Below, piece after piece: positions 20,488 through 30,636 of a stretch of 64,000 bases of DNA (within the stretch, counting starts at the first letter, position 1; each line of letters begins with the position of its first letter). The position numbers and the translations under genes were made by a program. The notes beneath the pieces were generated by a model. It was not told the DNA's origin. It did not search any database and saw only the letters and a list, made by a program, of their open reading frames with translations. Source of the stretch: Cherax quadricarinatus (Eukaryota > Arthropoda > Malacostraca > Decapoda > Parastacidae); contig NW_027196935.1 of assembly GCF_038502225.1 (NCBI RefSeq), positions 1 to 64,000 of the forward strand, given 5' to 3'.

Positions 20488-21030
20488 TTAGACAAAAGTG
20501 CAACAACTGGGTTTCTTGAGAATGTAGACTTATTATTATTATTAAAGATTCGCCGGTATTCTCCCAGCCCGGCCTTGGCTCCCTCTTTAGGGAGTGTCTG
20601 AGACCTGTCTCCCATGGGAGGAGGCACAAGTACCTCCTCATCTTTGGGACCAACTGTCCCCAGGCCTAGCCACAAGCTAGGCCTCTCTGGTCTGCCATCC
20701 CCGCCCCAAGGGGAATAATGGGAATGACAGTCTTGTGAGCTGTAAGCTCGGGCTCAGTCACCTACCCTACCCTAGAAGGGCTGGGCATGGTGGCGATCCA
20801 GAATGTAGACTTTTCTCCAACCAGTGACTTTATTAACACAACGCAGGAGCAAAAACAGAAGACCGAGATTCAAAATTGCGGTTCGGAACACCTACTCCTG
20901 GGTTGAGGAACTAATTACCTCATTTTCAACCTCTTGTGTCCTCTGTTTGCGTCCCTGTATTATATTGATAAAACCACTGGCAAATCGTATACATAATGAG
21001 TATACCCAGCTTTTGCACTTGTCGGTATGG
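20488..21030 (-). mobile_element. Degenerate foldback (hammerhead-like family) element, interrupted by a SINE
   Basis: The left part (AGACAAAAGTGCAACAACTG, GTTTCTTGAGAATGTAGAC, then CCAGTGACTTTATTAACAC) aligns with the left arm and minus-strand core of the 57536-57741 element (AGACACATGTGCAACATCTG, CCAGTGGCTTTATCAATAC). The right end near 20978-21030 shows TTGATAAAACCACTGG, then ACCCAG, TTTTGCACTTGTCGG and GGTATTCCATT, matching the right arm and tail. A separate insertion with its own target duplication splits it at 20532-20799. Confidence 0.6.
20532..20799 (-). mobile_element. SINE-like insertion with 13-bp target-site duplication
   Basis: Flanked by perfect direct repeats AGAATGTAGACTT (20519-20531 and 20800-20812). 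Read on the minus strand it starts GGATCGCCACCATGCCCAGC and ends in (AAT)n after CGGCGAATCTTT, so it has a simple 3' tail like an RTE-mobilised SINE. No coding capacity and no clear Pol III boxes. It interrupts a foldback element. Young enough that the duplication is perfect. Confidence 0.8.
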
Positions 21031-21263
21031 TATTCCATTGATGGTAAGTATAACACTATACCAATGAGCTTCGTGGCTTGAAATAGGAAGTTAACCAGAC
21101 AGCTAGCAAGTAACATAGGCAAGAGTTTTAACATTATTCATAACGTAGATAAACTGATGTTAAATGTAAGTCGTAATTACCTTAAAACAACTTAAATCAT
21201 GTACAATGTAACAATAGCACTGATGTAGCCATCTTTTGTTATTTCACCACTTATGTAGTCCGC
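21031..21263. other. No gene recognised
   Basis: AT-rich sequence between the foldback remnant and the minisatellite. Confidence 0.4.
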
Positions 21264-21473
21264 CTCTCACCAACACTGTCTCTATGATCACCAACACTGT
21301 CTCTATGATCACCAACACTGCCTCTATGATCAACACTGTCTCTATGATCACCAACACTGTCTCTATGATCACCAACACTGTCTCTATGATCACCAACACT
21401 GTCTCTATGATCACCAACACTGTCTCTCTGATCACCAACACTGTCTCTATGATCACCAACACTGCTGGCATCC
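21264..21473. repeat. 21-bp minisatellite
   Basis: About ten units of CACCAACACTGTCTCTATGAT with single-base changes and one shorter unit near 21330. Because 21 is a multiple of three, both strands stay open (TNTVSMI and its antisense), which explains the two overlapping frames there. Confidence 0.95.
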
Positions 21474-21867
21474 TGTGCAAATTCAGGTCAAGGTGATGAA
21501 TTGAGGTCATTTCCCCCCGTGTTAAGTTGCAGCTAAAGAAACGTAATCACCTCTTAGCCTCTTCCTCCACTTGGCCAACTACACTTTAAGCAGCCAATAA
21601 GACTCAAGGCTTTGGTACATACCCGCCAACTCAGCGCCAAACTTTTGCGAACGGTTCTCATTCTTTTCGCGAAAATAAAGTTAGATGTTGCAAATTTCTC
21701 CCAATTTTTTCTTGGTTTTATTTATACCAGGTAATATATTGGTAGGTAAATTATATACGATTTTTAATGGGTATGCCTTCATGCTGTTGACTTTTTTTGA
21801 TCCAAGGAATTGGAGTTGTCCTCACCATTGAAGGATTACATTATTCTACGGGTTTTATGCCCTTTCG
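21474..21867. other. No gene recognised
   Basis: No support for coding, repeat or RNA features. Confidence 0.4.
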
Positions 21868-21882
21868 TGTATAATAATAATA

Positions 21883-21932
<50 letters not shown>
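21868..21932. repeat. (AAT)n microsatellite
   Basis: About 20 AAT/ATA units with one AGT interruption. Confidence 0.95.
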
Positions 21933-21933
<1 letters not shown>

Positions 21934-22099
21934 TGCATATATAATATTATTATTGTTCTGAAAATAAATTATTACATTGTTCATTTAACTAAATATATAC
22001 ACAGAGCATATCACACAATATGCAATAAGTAGATAGGAATCACTATACGTATACTCTCACTATTGTATATCACACCATACTTGTTATCTTCTAGCAGGG

Positions 22100-22850
22100 G
22101 CATATCTCTCACTGACAGGTGTGTATTTCTCTGTATATTTAAAAAACTCATTGCGTATTAATCGAGAGTTGTGTATCTCTCAGCTGATACATATACAACG
22201 AAGGGTTGGTATATCTTACTGTACGAGTGAGATGTCTGCATTTTTCATTGTATACACAGTGAGAACTGGGAATCTAGCACTGAATATACAACGGATGGTA
22301 TGCATCTTGCGGAATATACAATGAAAAGTGTCTCTCTCATTGTATATGCAAGTAGAAGCGTGTATCTCACTGTGTATACAATAAAAGGTCTCTCATTGTA
22401 TGTGCAACTAGAGGTGTGTATCTCACTGTGTATACGATGAAAGGTGTTTCTCTCGTTGTATATGCAACTAGAGGTGTATATCTCGCTGTGTATACAATGG
22501 AAGGTGTCTCATTGTATATGCAACTAGAGGTGTATATCTCACTGTGTATACAATGGAAGGTGTCTCATTGTATATACAACTAGAGGTGTATATCTCACTG
22601 TGTAAACAATGGAAGTATCTCATTGTATATGCAACTAGAGGTGTATATCTCACTGTGTATACAATGGAAGGTGTCTCATTGTATATACAACTAGAGGTGT
22701 ATATCTCACTGTGTAAACAATGGAAGTATCTCATTGTATATGCAACTAGAGGTGTGTATCTCACTGTGTATACAATGGAAGGTGTCTCATTGTATATACA
22801 ACTAGAGGTGTATATCTCACTGTGTAAACAATGGAAGGTGTCTCATTGTA
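22100..22850. repeat. Satellite of about 55-57 bp with two-unit higher-order structure
   Basis: Units of the form CAACTAGAGGTGTATATCTC, ACTGTGTATACAATGGAAG, GTGTCTCATTGTATATG. From about 22480 two variants alternate: one with GTATACAATGGAAGGTGTC, the other with GTAAACAATGGAAGTATC. The left part (22100-22450) is much more diverged, so homogenisation has been strongest near 22500-22850. The array ends abruptly where LINE D begins at 22851. Confidence 0.9.
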
Positions 22851-23965
22851 TACCTGGAGTTTACCTGGAGAGAGTTCCGGGGGTCAACGCCCCCGCGGCC
22901 CGGTCTGTGACCAGGCCTCCTGGTGGATCAGAGCCTGATCAACCAGGCTGTTGCTGCTGGCTGCACGCAAACCAACGTACGAGCCACAGCCCGGCTGATC
23001 AGGAACTGACTTTAGGTGCTTGTCCAGTGCCAACTTGAAGACTGCCAGGGGTCTGTTGGTAATCCCCCTTATGTGTGCTGGGAGGCAGTTGAACAGTCTC
23101 GGGCCCCTGACACTTATTGTATGGTCTCTTAACGTGCTAGTGACACCCCTGCTTTTCATTGGGGGGATGGTGCATCGTCTGCCAAGTCTTTTGTTTTCGT
23201 AGTGAGTGATTTTCGTGTGCAAGTTCGGTACTAGTCCCTCTAGGATTTTCCAGGTGTATATAATCATGTATCTCTCCTCCTGCGTTCCAGGGAATACAGG
23301 TTTAGGAACCTCAAGCGCTCCAATAATTGAGGTGTTTTATCTCCGTTATGCGCGCCGTGAAAGTTCTCTGTACATTTTCTAGGTCGGCAATTTCACCTGC
23401 CTTGAAAGGTGCTGTTAGTGTGCAGCAATATTCCAGCCTAGATAGAACAAGTGACCTGAAGAGTGTCATCATGGGCTTGGCCTCCCTAGTTTTGAAGGTT
23501 CTCATTATCCATCCTGTCATTTTTCTAGCAGATGCGATTGATACAATGTTATGGTCCTTGAAGGTGAGATCCTCCGACATGATCACTCCCAGGTCTTTGA
23601 CGTTGGTGTTTCGCTCTATTTTGTGGCCAGAATTTGTTTTGTACTCTGATGAAGATTTAATTTCCTCATGTTTACCATATCTGAGTAATTGAAATTTCTC
23701 ATCGTTGAACTTCATATTGTTTTCTGCCGCCCACTGAAAGATTTGGTTGATGTCAGCCTGGAGCCTTGCAGTGTCTGCAATGGAAGACACTGTCATGCAG
23801 ATTCGGGTGTCATCTGCAAAGGAAGACACGGTGCTGTGGCTGACATCCTTGTCTATATCGAATATGAGGATGAGGAACAAGATGGGAGCGAGTACTGTGC
23901 CTTGTGGAACAGAGATTTTCACCGTAGTCACTGTGTCTCTCACTTTAATTTTACTCTCATTTTTA
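22851..23965 (-). mobile_element. LINE D, 5'-truncated, inserted at the edge of the satellite
   Basis: Minus-strand LINE. Its 3' UTR (22851-22985) carries the GC-rich block GAGAGTTCCGGGGGTCAACG and AGCCTGATCAACCAGGCTG. The coding part extends to about 23965. Same family as 35733-38230 and 46188-49058; an isolated 3'-UTR scrap is at 45897-45961. Confidence 0.85.
22884..23965 (-). pseudogene. RT and C-terminal domain of LINE D, frameshifted
   Basis: First piece (about 23965 to 23311): SVPQGTVLAPILFLILI (motif B), SSFADDTRI (catalytic FADD intact), NVKDLGVIMSEDLTF and LEYCCTLTAPFKAGEIADLENVQ. Second piece in another frame (23267 to about 22950): YTWKILEGLVPNLHTKI, RLGRRCTIPP and GPRLFNCLPAHIRGI, the conserved C-terminus. 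The frame changes near 23300. RT motif A and everything upstream are missing. Confidence 0.85.
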
Positions 23966-23989
23966 CTTAGAAATAAGAGTAACTTTAAT

Positions 23990-24360
23990 GTTAACACACA
24001 ATTACATTACGCCCTTAATGACCCTCGTGAAGTCTATTGATCTACACGTAATGACCTTCAATTATATTGTAATAACTTTCCTGTAGTTCATTAAGGCTAT
24101 ACTTAATGACCTCAAGCAGTTAATGGGATTATTCATAATGATCCTTGAACAATTTATAGGCCTAAACTTAATGACCCTCTTGAGGTTTGTAAAACAATAC
24201 GTTTAATGACCATCTCGCCTTCAATAGGCCTATACTTAATGATTTTCGAGCAATCCATAAATATATAGTTAATTACCCTCGTGCAGTCTATAGTCACATA
24301 CTTTAATGCAATGCATAGGCCTACACTTAATTCATGAAGTCAATAGGCTTATATGTAATG
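23990..24360. repeat. Very diverged tandem repeat of about 50-60 bp
   Basis: The phrases CTTAATGACCCTCGTG, AATAGGCCTATACTTAATGA and AGTCTATAG recur irregularly about seven times. An isolated related unit sits near 33110-33135 (CCTTAATGACTCTCTTG, AATAGGCCT). An old, decaying satellite. Confidence 0.65.
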
Positions 24361-24507
24361 TCAAAGCTGCAGAAATTGTTTTTATAATATGTATAAAAAA
24401 CTGAAAAAAAATGACTAGCCTAAGAAACAGAGAAAAATTTTTTTTAATAATTCCCAAAAAATAAATATGAGCCTTTAAGCCTTCGGCTATTTTCGTATTT
24501 TTTAGCT

Positions 24508-24519
24508 TTATTATTATTA

Positions 24520-24568
<49 letters not shown>

Positions 24569-24591
24569 CATTATTATTATTATTATTATTA

Positions 24592-24626
<35 letters not shown>

Positions 24627-24680
24627 ATTATTATTATTATCATTATTATTATTATCATTATTATTATTATTATTATTATT
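24508..24680. repeat. (TTA)n microsatellite with ATC interruptions
   Basis: About 57 TTA units. The Ile-rich frame on the minus strand is low-complexity translation. Confidence 0.97.
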
Positions 24681-24957
24681 GAGTAAATGGAATGGCTGAA
24701 AAAATAATTTACCAAAACGGAAACTTCAGGCAATGTTTCGGACACTTTTCAAATTACAACTGAGTGAGATAATAATTATATTGGTTCAAGGTGGAGCGAA
24801 ACGTCGTTTAAAGTTCTCTCTCCAAGTGCCGCTGTTTCTTACTTGATGCAGCCACACTGCTGTGATTTTTCGCTCTCAGAAATATATATTAAAGTAAATT
24901 AAAAATGACTGAAAGATATAGACATAAAAATAAATGAAACGCACCTAGATAAAGATT

Positions 24958-24962
<5 letters not shown>

Positions 24963-25051
<89 letters not shown>

Positions 25052-25174
25052 GAGGAGGGAGAGGGGAGGAGAGAAGGGAGGAGAGAGAGAGAGGGGAGAG
25101 AGAGAGAGAAAGAGGAGGAAAGGAGGGAGAGGAGAGAGGAGGGAGAGAGAGAGAGAGAGGAAAGAGAGAGAGAG

Positions 25175-25233
<59 letters not shown>

Positions 25234-25243
25234 GAGAGGAGTT

Positions 25244-25320
<77 letters not shown>
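24963..25320. repeat. (GA)n tract, about 360 bp
   Basis: Nearly pure purine GA repeat with GGA interruptions. Mirror-symmetric purine runs of this length can form triplex DNA. Confidence 0.95.
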
Positions 25321-25322
<2 letters not shown>

Positions 25323-25573
25323 TTCTTAGCTTGTCAATAAAGTTAGGAACCCTTAACCTAACCTTGTCAAACCCTCTGCAAAAAAAAAAAGGATGTAAAA
25401 CGATGTAATATACACCGACGTTTTGAAGAGCTCTTGATACAGGGAATTAGAGCTACCTATCACATCTGTTTACCTTCCAGTGATACATCTTCTGGTCTGC
25501 CATGGCGAGTGTCGTGCTTGTGGTTCCCCCTGAAGTGATCTTTTTATGAACCTTGTTATGGCCCGAGCCCACT

Positions 25574-25575
<2 letters not shown>

Positions 25576-25643
<68 letters not shown>
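25576..25643. repeat. (TA)n left of MITE A
   Basis: About 34 TA units directly abutting the MITE terminal inverted repeat. Confidence 0.95.
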
Positions 25644-25647
<4 letters not shown>

Positions 25648-26018
25648 GTGCCGAATATGTAAAACTGGTTAATTAGCAAGAACTCATTTAAAATTAAGTC
25701 ATTTCTAAAATTTTCTCTTATACGTTTAAAGATATATTTTTTTTCATTATTGTTAATGTCAAAATTTTTAATTTTGCTCCAAAAGAATCTTAGAAAACTT
25801 ACCTAACCTTATTATAACAAGGACAATTTATTTTAGCCTAACCCAACTAAATATATTTTAGATTTGTTTACAGTAATTTAATACTAAACAAACATTTTTT
25901 TCGTTAGGTTCAGAATGATTTTGGCGAAATTATTGCATACACAAATTTTCACTTGTCCTATATGGCAAGATGAGCGTTGTTATTTAAGCCAAGATCGCAA
26001 GTTCTGCCTATTCGGCAC

Positions 26019-26022
<4 letters not shown>
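25644..26022. mobile_element. MITE A, TIR TGTCGTGCCGAATA, inside a TA array
   Basis: Terminal inverted repeats TGTCGTGCCGAATA (25644) and TATTCGGCACGACA (ending 26022), 379 bp, AT-rich inside with CTTACCTAACCTTAT. No coding capacity. TA sequence on both sides fits a TA target, as for Tc1/mariner-type transposons. Copies: 40434-40707 (inverted, truncated), 44431-44813 and 44862-45252. Confidence 0.85.

Positions 26023-26090
<68 letters not shown>
26023..26090. repeat. (TA)n right of MITE A
   Basis: About 33 TA units following the right TIR. Confidence 0.95.
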
Positions 26091-26093
<3 letters not shown>

Positions 26094-26159
26094 TTTAAAA
26101 AGTCATTAAATATACTAATACTGCATTTGTGGGGGAACACTGCAGTAGGCCTACTGCCA

Positions 26160-26330
26160 TACTGCTTCAGACGGCATCAGCGTAACTGTTGTCATCATAG
26201 CCTCAGAGGTCGTCATTATAGCTTCAGTATCATCATAGCTTCAGACGCCATCATTGTAGTTTCAATGACATCATAGCTTCAGGTAGTGTCAGCATTATTT
26301 CAGACGCTGTCATCAAAGTTTGAGACAGCA
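26160..26330. repeat. Imperfect repeat of ATCATAGCTTCAGA
   Basis: The phrase (GTC)ATCATAGCTTCAGACG recurs about six times with spacing of 25-35 bases. Just upstream, AACACTGCAGTAGGCCTACT resembles a short dispersed repeat also seen near 56500. Confidence 0.55.
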
Positions 26331-26639
26331 GAGGCGAGGCTGTGCGTCTGGGGGCTCCGGGTTGTCTAGGGCGGACGACCACTGTCTCTTCACTTCCCAA
26401 CTTTAACTCTGCTCTTAGCAACTTGTCCATCCTACTGACTGCTCTAGGTATCTCGGGAGCCTTTGGTGAAGTTTTCAGTCTTTACATAAGGATCTCTCTT
26501 CCTGGAGAATATACTTGTTTTTTTCCTTCTGCCTTCTCTTTTATTTTTGTTTTCATTCGTGATTTGTGCGCTTGCGTGGCGTCGTTTATTTCACCAGCAC
26601 AGATAACAGCATTCGAAATAATGACCATTAGTCATTCTC

Positions 26640-26875
<236 letters not shown>

Positions 26876-27393
26876 ATGAGAAAGATGCAGGGAATATTTT
26901 AAGGAGCTGTTAAATACTGATTAAGATAAGGAAGTTGTGATTTTGTGCATTGGATAGGGAGGTGTAACATCTTCTAGGAGTGAGGAAGAGCCAGTTGAGT
27001 GTGAGGGAGGTGCGTGAGACAGTGGGAAGAACAAAAGGGGGTAAAGCAACTAGGGTTGATGGGATAAAAACAGAAAAGTTAAAAGCAGATGGGGATATAT
27101 TATGGAGTGGTTGGTGCTTTTATTTAATAAATGTATGAAAGAGGGTAAGGTACCTAGGGATTGGCAGAGAGCATGCATAGTTTATTTCTGTAAAGGCAAA
27201 GAGGAGAAAAGAGTGTAAAAAAATAATAGGGGAGTAAAGCGCACGGTAGAGTTATTATTGAAAGAATTAAGAGTAAAACAGCGAGCAGGACCACAGATGA
27301 AGGAGGAGGCTTTAGGAATGGTATACCAAGTGTTTACAGTGAAACATATAGGTGAAAAGTAGGGTGAGGAGTATTTAGGGTAAAGAGGTTTTT

Positions 27394-27472
27394 AAATAAC
27401 AAAAAGGCACAATACCGTGACTGGAACGATACACAAATAACCCGCACATAAAAGACAGAAGCTTACGACGAC
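27394..27472 (-). mobile_element. 79-bp insertion: end of a second hammerhead-like family
   Basis: Absent from the intact RTE; flanked by GTTTTT on both sides (27388-27393 and 27473-27478), a possible short target duplication. Its sequence AAATAACCCGCACAT then GAAGCTTACGACGACGTTT is the reverse complement of the segment following the hairpin-GAAACG motif at 34188-34235 (ACGTAGTCGTAAGCTCC, ATGTGCGGGTTATTT). So it is the terminal piece of the same family. Confidence 0.6.
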
Positions 27473-27479
27473 GTTTTTG

Positions 27480-28471
27480 TTGCATTGAGGATTTGGAAAA
27501 GGCGTACGATAGGGTAAACAGGGGGCAATGTGGCAGATGTTGCGAATGTATGGAATAGGTAGGTTGCTGAAAGCAGCGAAGAGTTTTTATTATGATAGGC
27601 TCAGGTTAGAGTATGTAGGAGAGAGGGAGATTATTTCCAAGTAAAAGTAGGCCTTAGACAGGGATCTGTGATGTCACCGTGGTTGTTCAATATATTATAG
27701 ATAGAGTTGTATGAGAAATGAATGTTCGGGTGTTGTCAAGAGATGTGGGGTTAAAAGATAGATAATCTAACATAAAGTGGGAGTTGTCACAGCTGCTTTT
27801 TGCTGATGACACTGTGCTTTTGAGAGATTCTGAAGAGAAGTTGCAAAGGTTGGTGGACGAGTTTGGAATGGTATATAAAAAAAGGAAATTAAAAGTGAAC
27901 ATAGGATAGAGGTGATGAGAATAACAACAAATTTAGGTAATGAAAAATTGGAAATCAGATTGGATGGAGGGAGTATGAAAGAAGTGAATGTATTCAGATA
28001 TTTGGGAGTGGATGATACAGCAGATGTGCTGTGAAAGACGAGTGAATCATAGAACTGATGAATAGGGAAATGTATGAGAGTATAGTAATACCAATGCTCT
28101 TACATGAGTGTGAAGCATGGGTGGTGAATGTTGCAACAAGGAGAAGGCTGGAGGCAGTGGAGATGTCTTGTCTGATGGCAATGTGCAGTGTGAATATGAT
28201 GCAAAGAATCTATAGTTTGGAAATTAAGAGGAAGTGCAGGGTTACTAAAACTATTATCCAGAGAACTGAAGAGGGGTTGTTGAGGTGGTTCGGACATTTA
28301 GAGAGGGTGGAACAAATTAGAATGACTTGGAGAGCGTATAAGTCTATAGTGGAAGGAAGGCAGGGTAGGGGTCAGCCTAGGAAAGGTTGGAGGGAGGGTG
28401 TAAAGGATGTTTTGTGTGTGATGGGCCCTGGACTTCTAGCAAGTGTGCGTGAGCATGTTGGACAGGAATGA
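27480..28471 (+). pseudogene. RT and C-terminal domain of RTE, decayed
   Basis: Readable blocks include the motif A region (GATTTGGAAAAGGCGTACGA near 27489), motif B (GACAGGGATCTGTGATGTCA, 27658) and FADDT (27802-27816). The open frame 28058-28471 (137 codons) is the C-terminus with RRRLEAVEMSCLMAMC, EEGLLRWFGHLERVE and RGQPRKGWREG, about 75-80% like the intact protein by eye. Stops and shifts elsewhere. Confidence 0.85.
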
Positions 28472-28624
28472 ATGGAGACAAATGGTCTTTATGACGACGT
28501 GCTGTTGGAGTGTGACCAAGGTAACATTTATAGATTCAGAGAAATTGGCAAGCTGGATTTGAGTCCTTAAGGTGAGAAGTACAATGCCTGCACTCTGAAG
28601 GAGAGTTGGTGTTGGTGGTGTTTT

Positions 28625-30240
28625 TAACTCTATGAATTGCCACGCTGAGGTTCTGGAACATGAAAATGGCCATCCTTGGGTCCTGTTGTATTGTGCAGTG
28701 GTGTCACTGAGTCTGGAACCTAGTTCTTTGAGGAAACTAATGGCATTCTTTCCCCCATGATCCCAAGGTCTCTGATCTCACTGGGACAAATTGATACCGA
28801 CTGCTTATGTCTCTCTACTGGCTGAATTTGTACCCCAGCACCTTACTGCTGCCCGACACTGTGGCAGATGTAGGTGTCAGCCAGCGTCGACAGGAAATTA
28901 TAGTCACATGGTTGAAGCTTGCCATTCTTCCAAGGACAGATGATTATCCTGTAGGGATGGTTTTGTGGGAGTGAGAGTATTGTTCGATGCTAGGGATCAG
29001 GGCTCTCTCTCAGGCAAACAACCCGTTGTAGCACGGCTTCTCTTTATGATGATATCGCCTTCACTGTGTCTTGCAGTTTAGACCATGTAAATCATATTGG
29101 TCTGCTTGCTCATCACGGAATGTACATGTATATTCCGTGTGAATTGGATCAGCTAAGCAGAGAGCCACTGAGTGAAGGTGTGTTCACATTGCTATATTGG
29201 AATTGTTTGGATGAAGTTCTGAGAGTGATGTGTACTCACAGTTTGAAGATGAGAAGTCTCCCTGTTCGATGTGGCAGCCCTGAGTATGTTGTCATGCACC
29301 TTTTCAGCGATAGCACTATCAAAACTGGATTGTTTGTAGGCCAGTGCTGGAGCAGTGTAAGTCTTCTGTTTGGTAAGGTTACTGGTGCAGAAAGGATCCT
29401 GTATTTCTGTTAACACACCAAGATTGTCCAGACGAATTTGTTTCAACTTTTCTGATGCTATGGAGGAGGATAAGAAAGCTGGAAGAGAGGCTTGCAACCA
29501 CTGGCCATCTTCAACGAAAAGATTAAGTACACACTCTTGTATGGTCTTCAGGAGGGAGTCATACTCCTTGAGTTTTAGACTGACGATGTCTGGGGAGCAT
29601 CTCAAGATGCAAGTTTTGTGAGGAACAGGTGCCTGGTGTGTAGTTAGAAGTCATCATATGTATCAGTATCTTTCAACCTCCCTTGCATTCTAATGAAGTC
29701 TGAGATTTTTCTTTTCTAGAATCGGATAAGTGTCACTGGGCCCAAGAGGAGGTCCAAGGAGAGTGCTATTGGCCGATTTGATGATTCGTAATCCTCGCAA
29801 AACAGCACAAATATCCTTGATAAACTGTCTAATAACAGCAACTATTTTGCATTTGGTGGGGTTTACAGAGACGCCCAGGCTCTCTCCAATGTCTTTTATT
29901 TTCTTGATGTACTCTAGGAGAAATTCTGTAGTGCTAGCCAGGGTACCATCATGTATGAACCAGAAATTGCGATTACTGTAGAGAGTTTCTGTGACTTCCT
30001 TGATGACCAGATAGAAAAGGGGCGAGAGGGTCACTTTGTTGTGCTCCCTTACACGAGTCAATTTCATGGTCCCCTAATAGTAGTTTAGAAGGAAGTGTAT
30101 TGGAACTGCGCAGAGATCAGCATCTCTTCTAAGTTAAAAACGTTGGCAAAGTCCAATTTGATCACGGCTTTTTCATCTGACATGTTATTAATATAGACTA
30201 GTTCATGCATGAGCAGCTTCACAGCCTTTTTGAACATTAA
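28625..30240 (-). pseudogene. Unusual reverse transcriptase remnant (DDG-type family)
   Basis: Three minus-strand pieces. 30240-30085: [10 protein letters not shown], then KLDFANVFN, an RT motif A. 30067-29690: LSPLFYLVIKEVTETLY, then NFWFIHDGTLAS, matching a YLDDGT-type active site (here IHDG, one Asp lost), ESLGVSVNPTKCKIV and STLLGPPLG. 29605-29192 plus degenerate sequence to 28640: C-terminal part with VETLGSWGKE-like and FMFQNLSVAI-like phrases. I recognise the widespread invertebrate RT family with LDDGTLGG and LLG.P.G motifs but cannot name its clade. Several stops; the region ends upstream at a TA array. Confidence 0.65.
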
Positions 30241-30264
30241 AACAGGGTTGTGTTGGTATGTATG

Positions 30265-30388
<124 letters not shown>

Positions 30389-30417
30389 ATAAGATCACAG
30401 TAAACAGGTGATTTCAG

Positions 30418-30555
30418 AATATGCAAAACAACCACTCTGAAAAAATAGAGAAATTCCAAGCGCTTTCGTGACTACTCACTAATTATGAAGGAAGTGATAA
30501 TGTGAGTAGTCACGAAAGCGCTTGGAATTTCTCTATTCATTCACAGTGGTTATTT

Positions 30556-30562
<7 letters not shown>
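30418..30562. mobile_element. 145-bp foldback element with opposed hammerhead-like motifs, inside TA arrays
   Basis: Arms 30418-30478 and 30502-30562 are inverted copies of TGAGTAGTCACGAAAGCGCT, TGGAATTTCTCTATT, CAGTGGTTATTTTGCATA. The centre is about 23 bases. On the plus strand GTGATAA (30494-30500), the stem GTGA-GTAG-TCAC and GAAA-GCGC (30514-30521) give a hammerhead-like layout. TA arrays on both sides hide any target duplication. Confidence 0.65.

Positions 30563-30635
<73 letters not shown>
30563..30635. repeat. (TA)n microsatellite
   Basis: About 70 bases of TA between the foldback element and the 3' end of the PLE. Confidence 0.95.

Positions 30636-30636
<1 letters not shown>

Larger units (their letters stand above)
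26877..28620 (+). mobile_element. Second decayed RTE copy
   Basis: Follows the intact RTE from its position of about 7705 (GGGAATATTTTAAGGAGCTG) to the 3' UTR (GTACAATGCCTGCACTCTGAAG near 28577). It has dozens of indels. The 5' truncation point is directly at the TA array. A 79-bp foreign piece lies at 27394-27472. Confidence 0.88.

Noticed and set aside
21236..21510. Possible CRISPR-like array
   Set aside because: Repeats are contiguous with no spacers, and the window is clearly eukaryotic. It is a 21-bp minisatellite.
24780..24830. GGAGCGAAACGTCG as another hammerhead-like core
   Set aside because: No hairpin of at least three pairs before GAAACG and no CTGATGA-like box.
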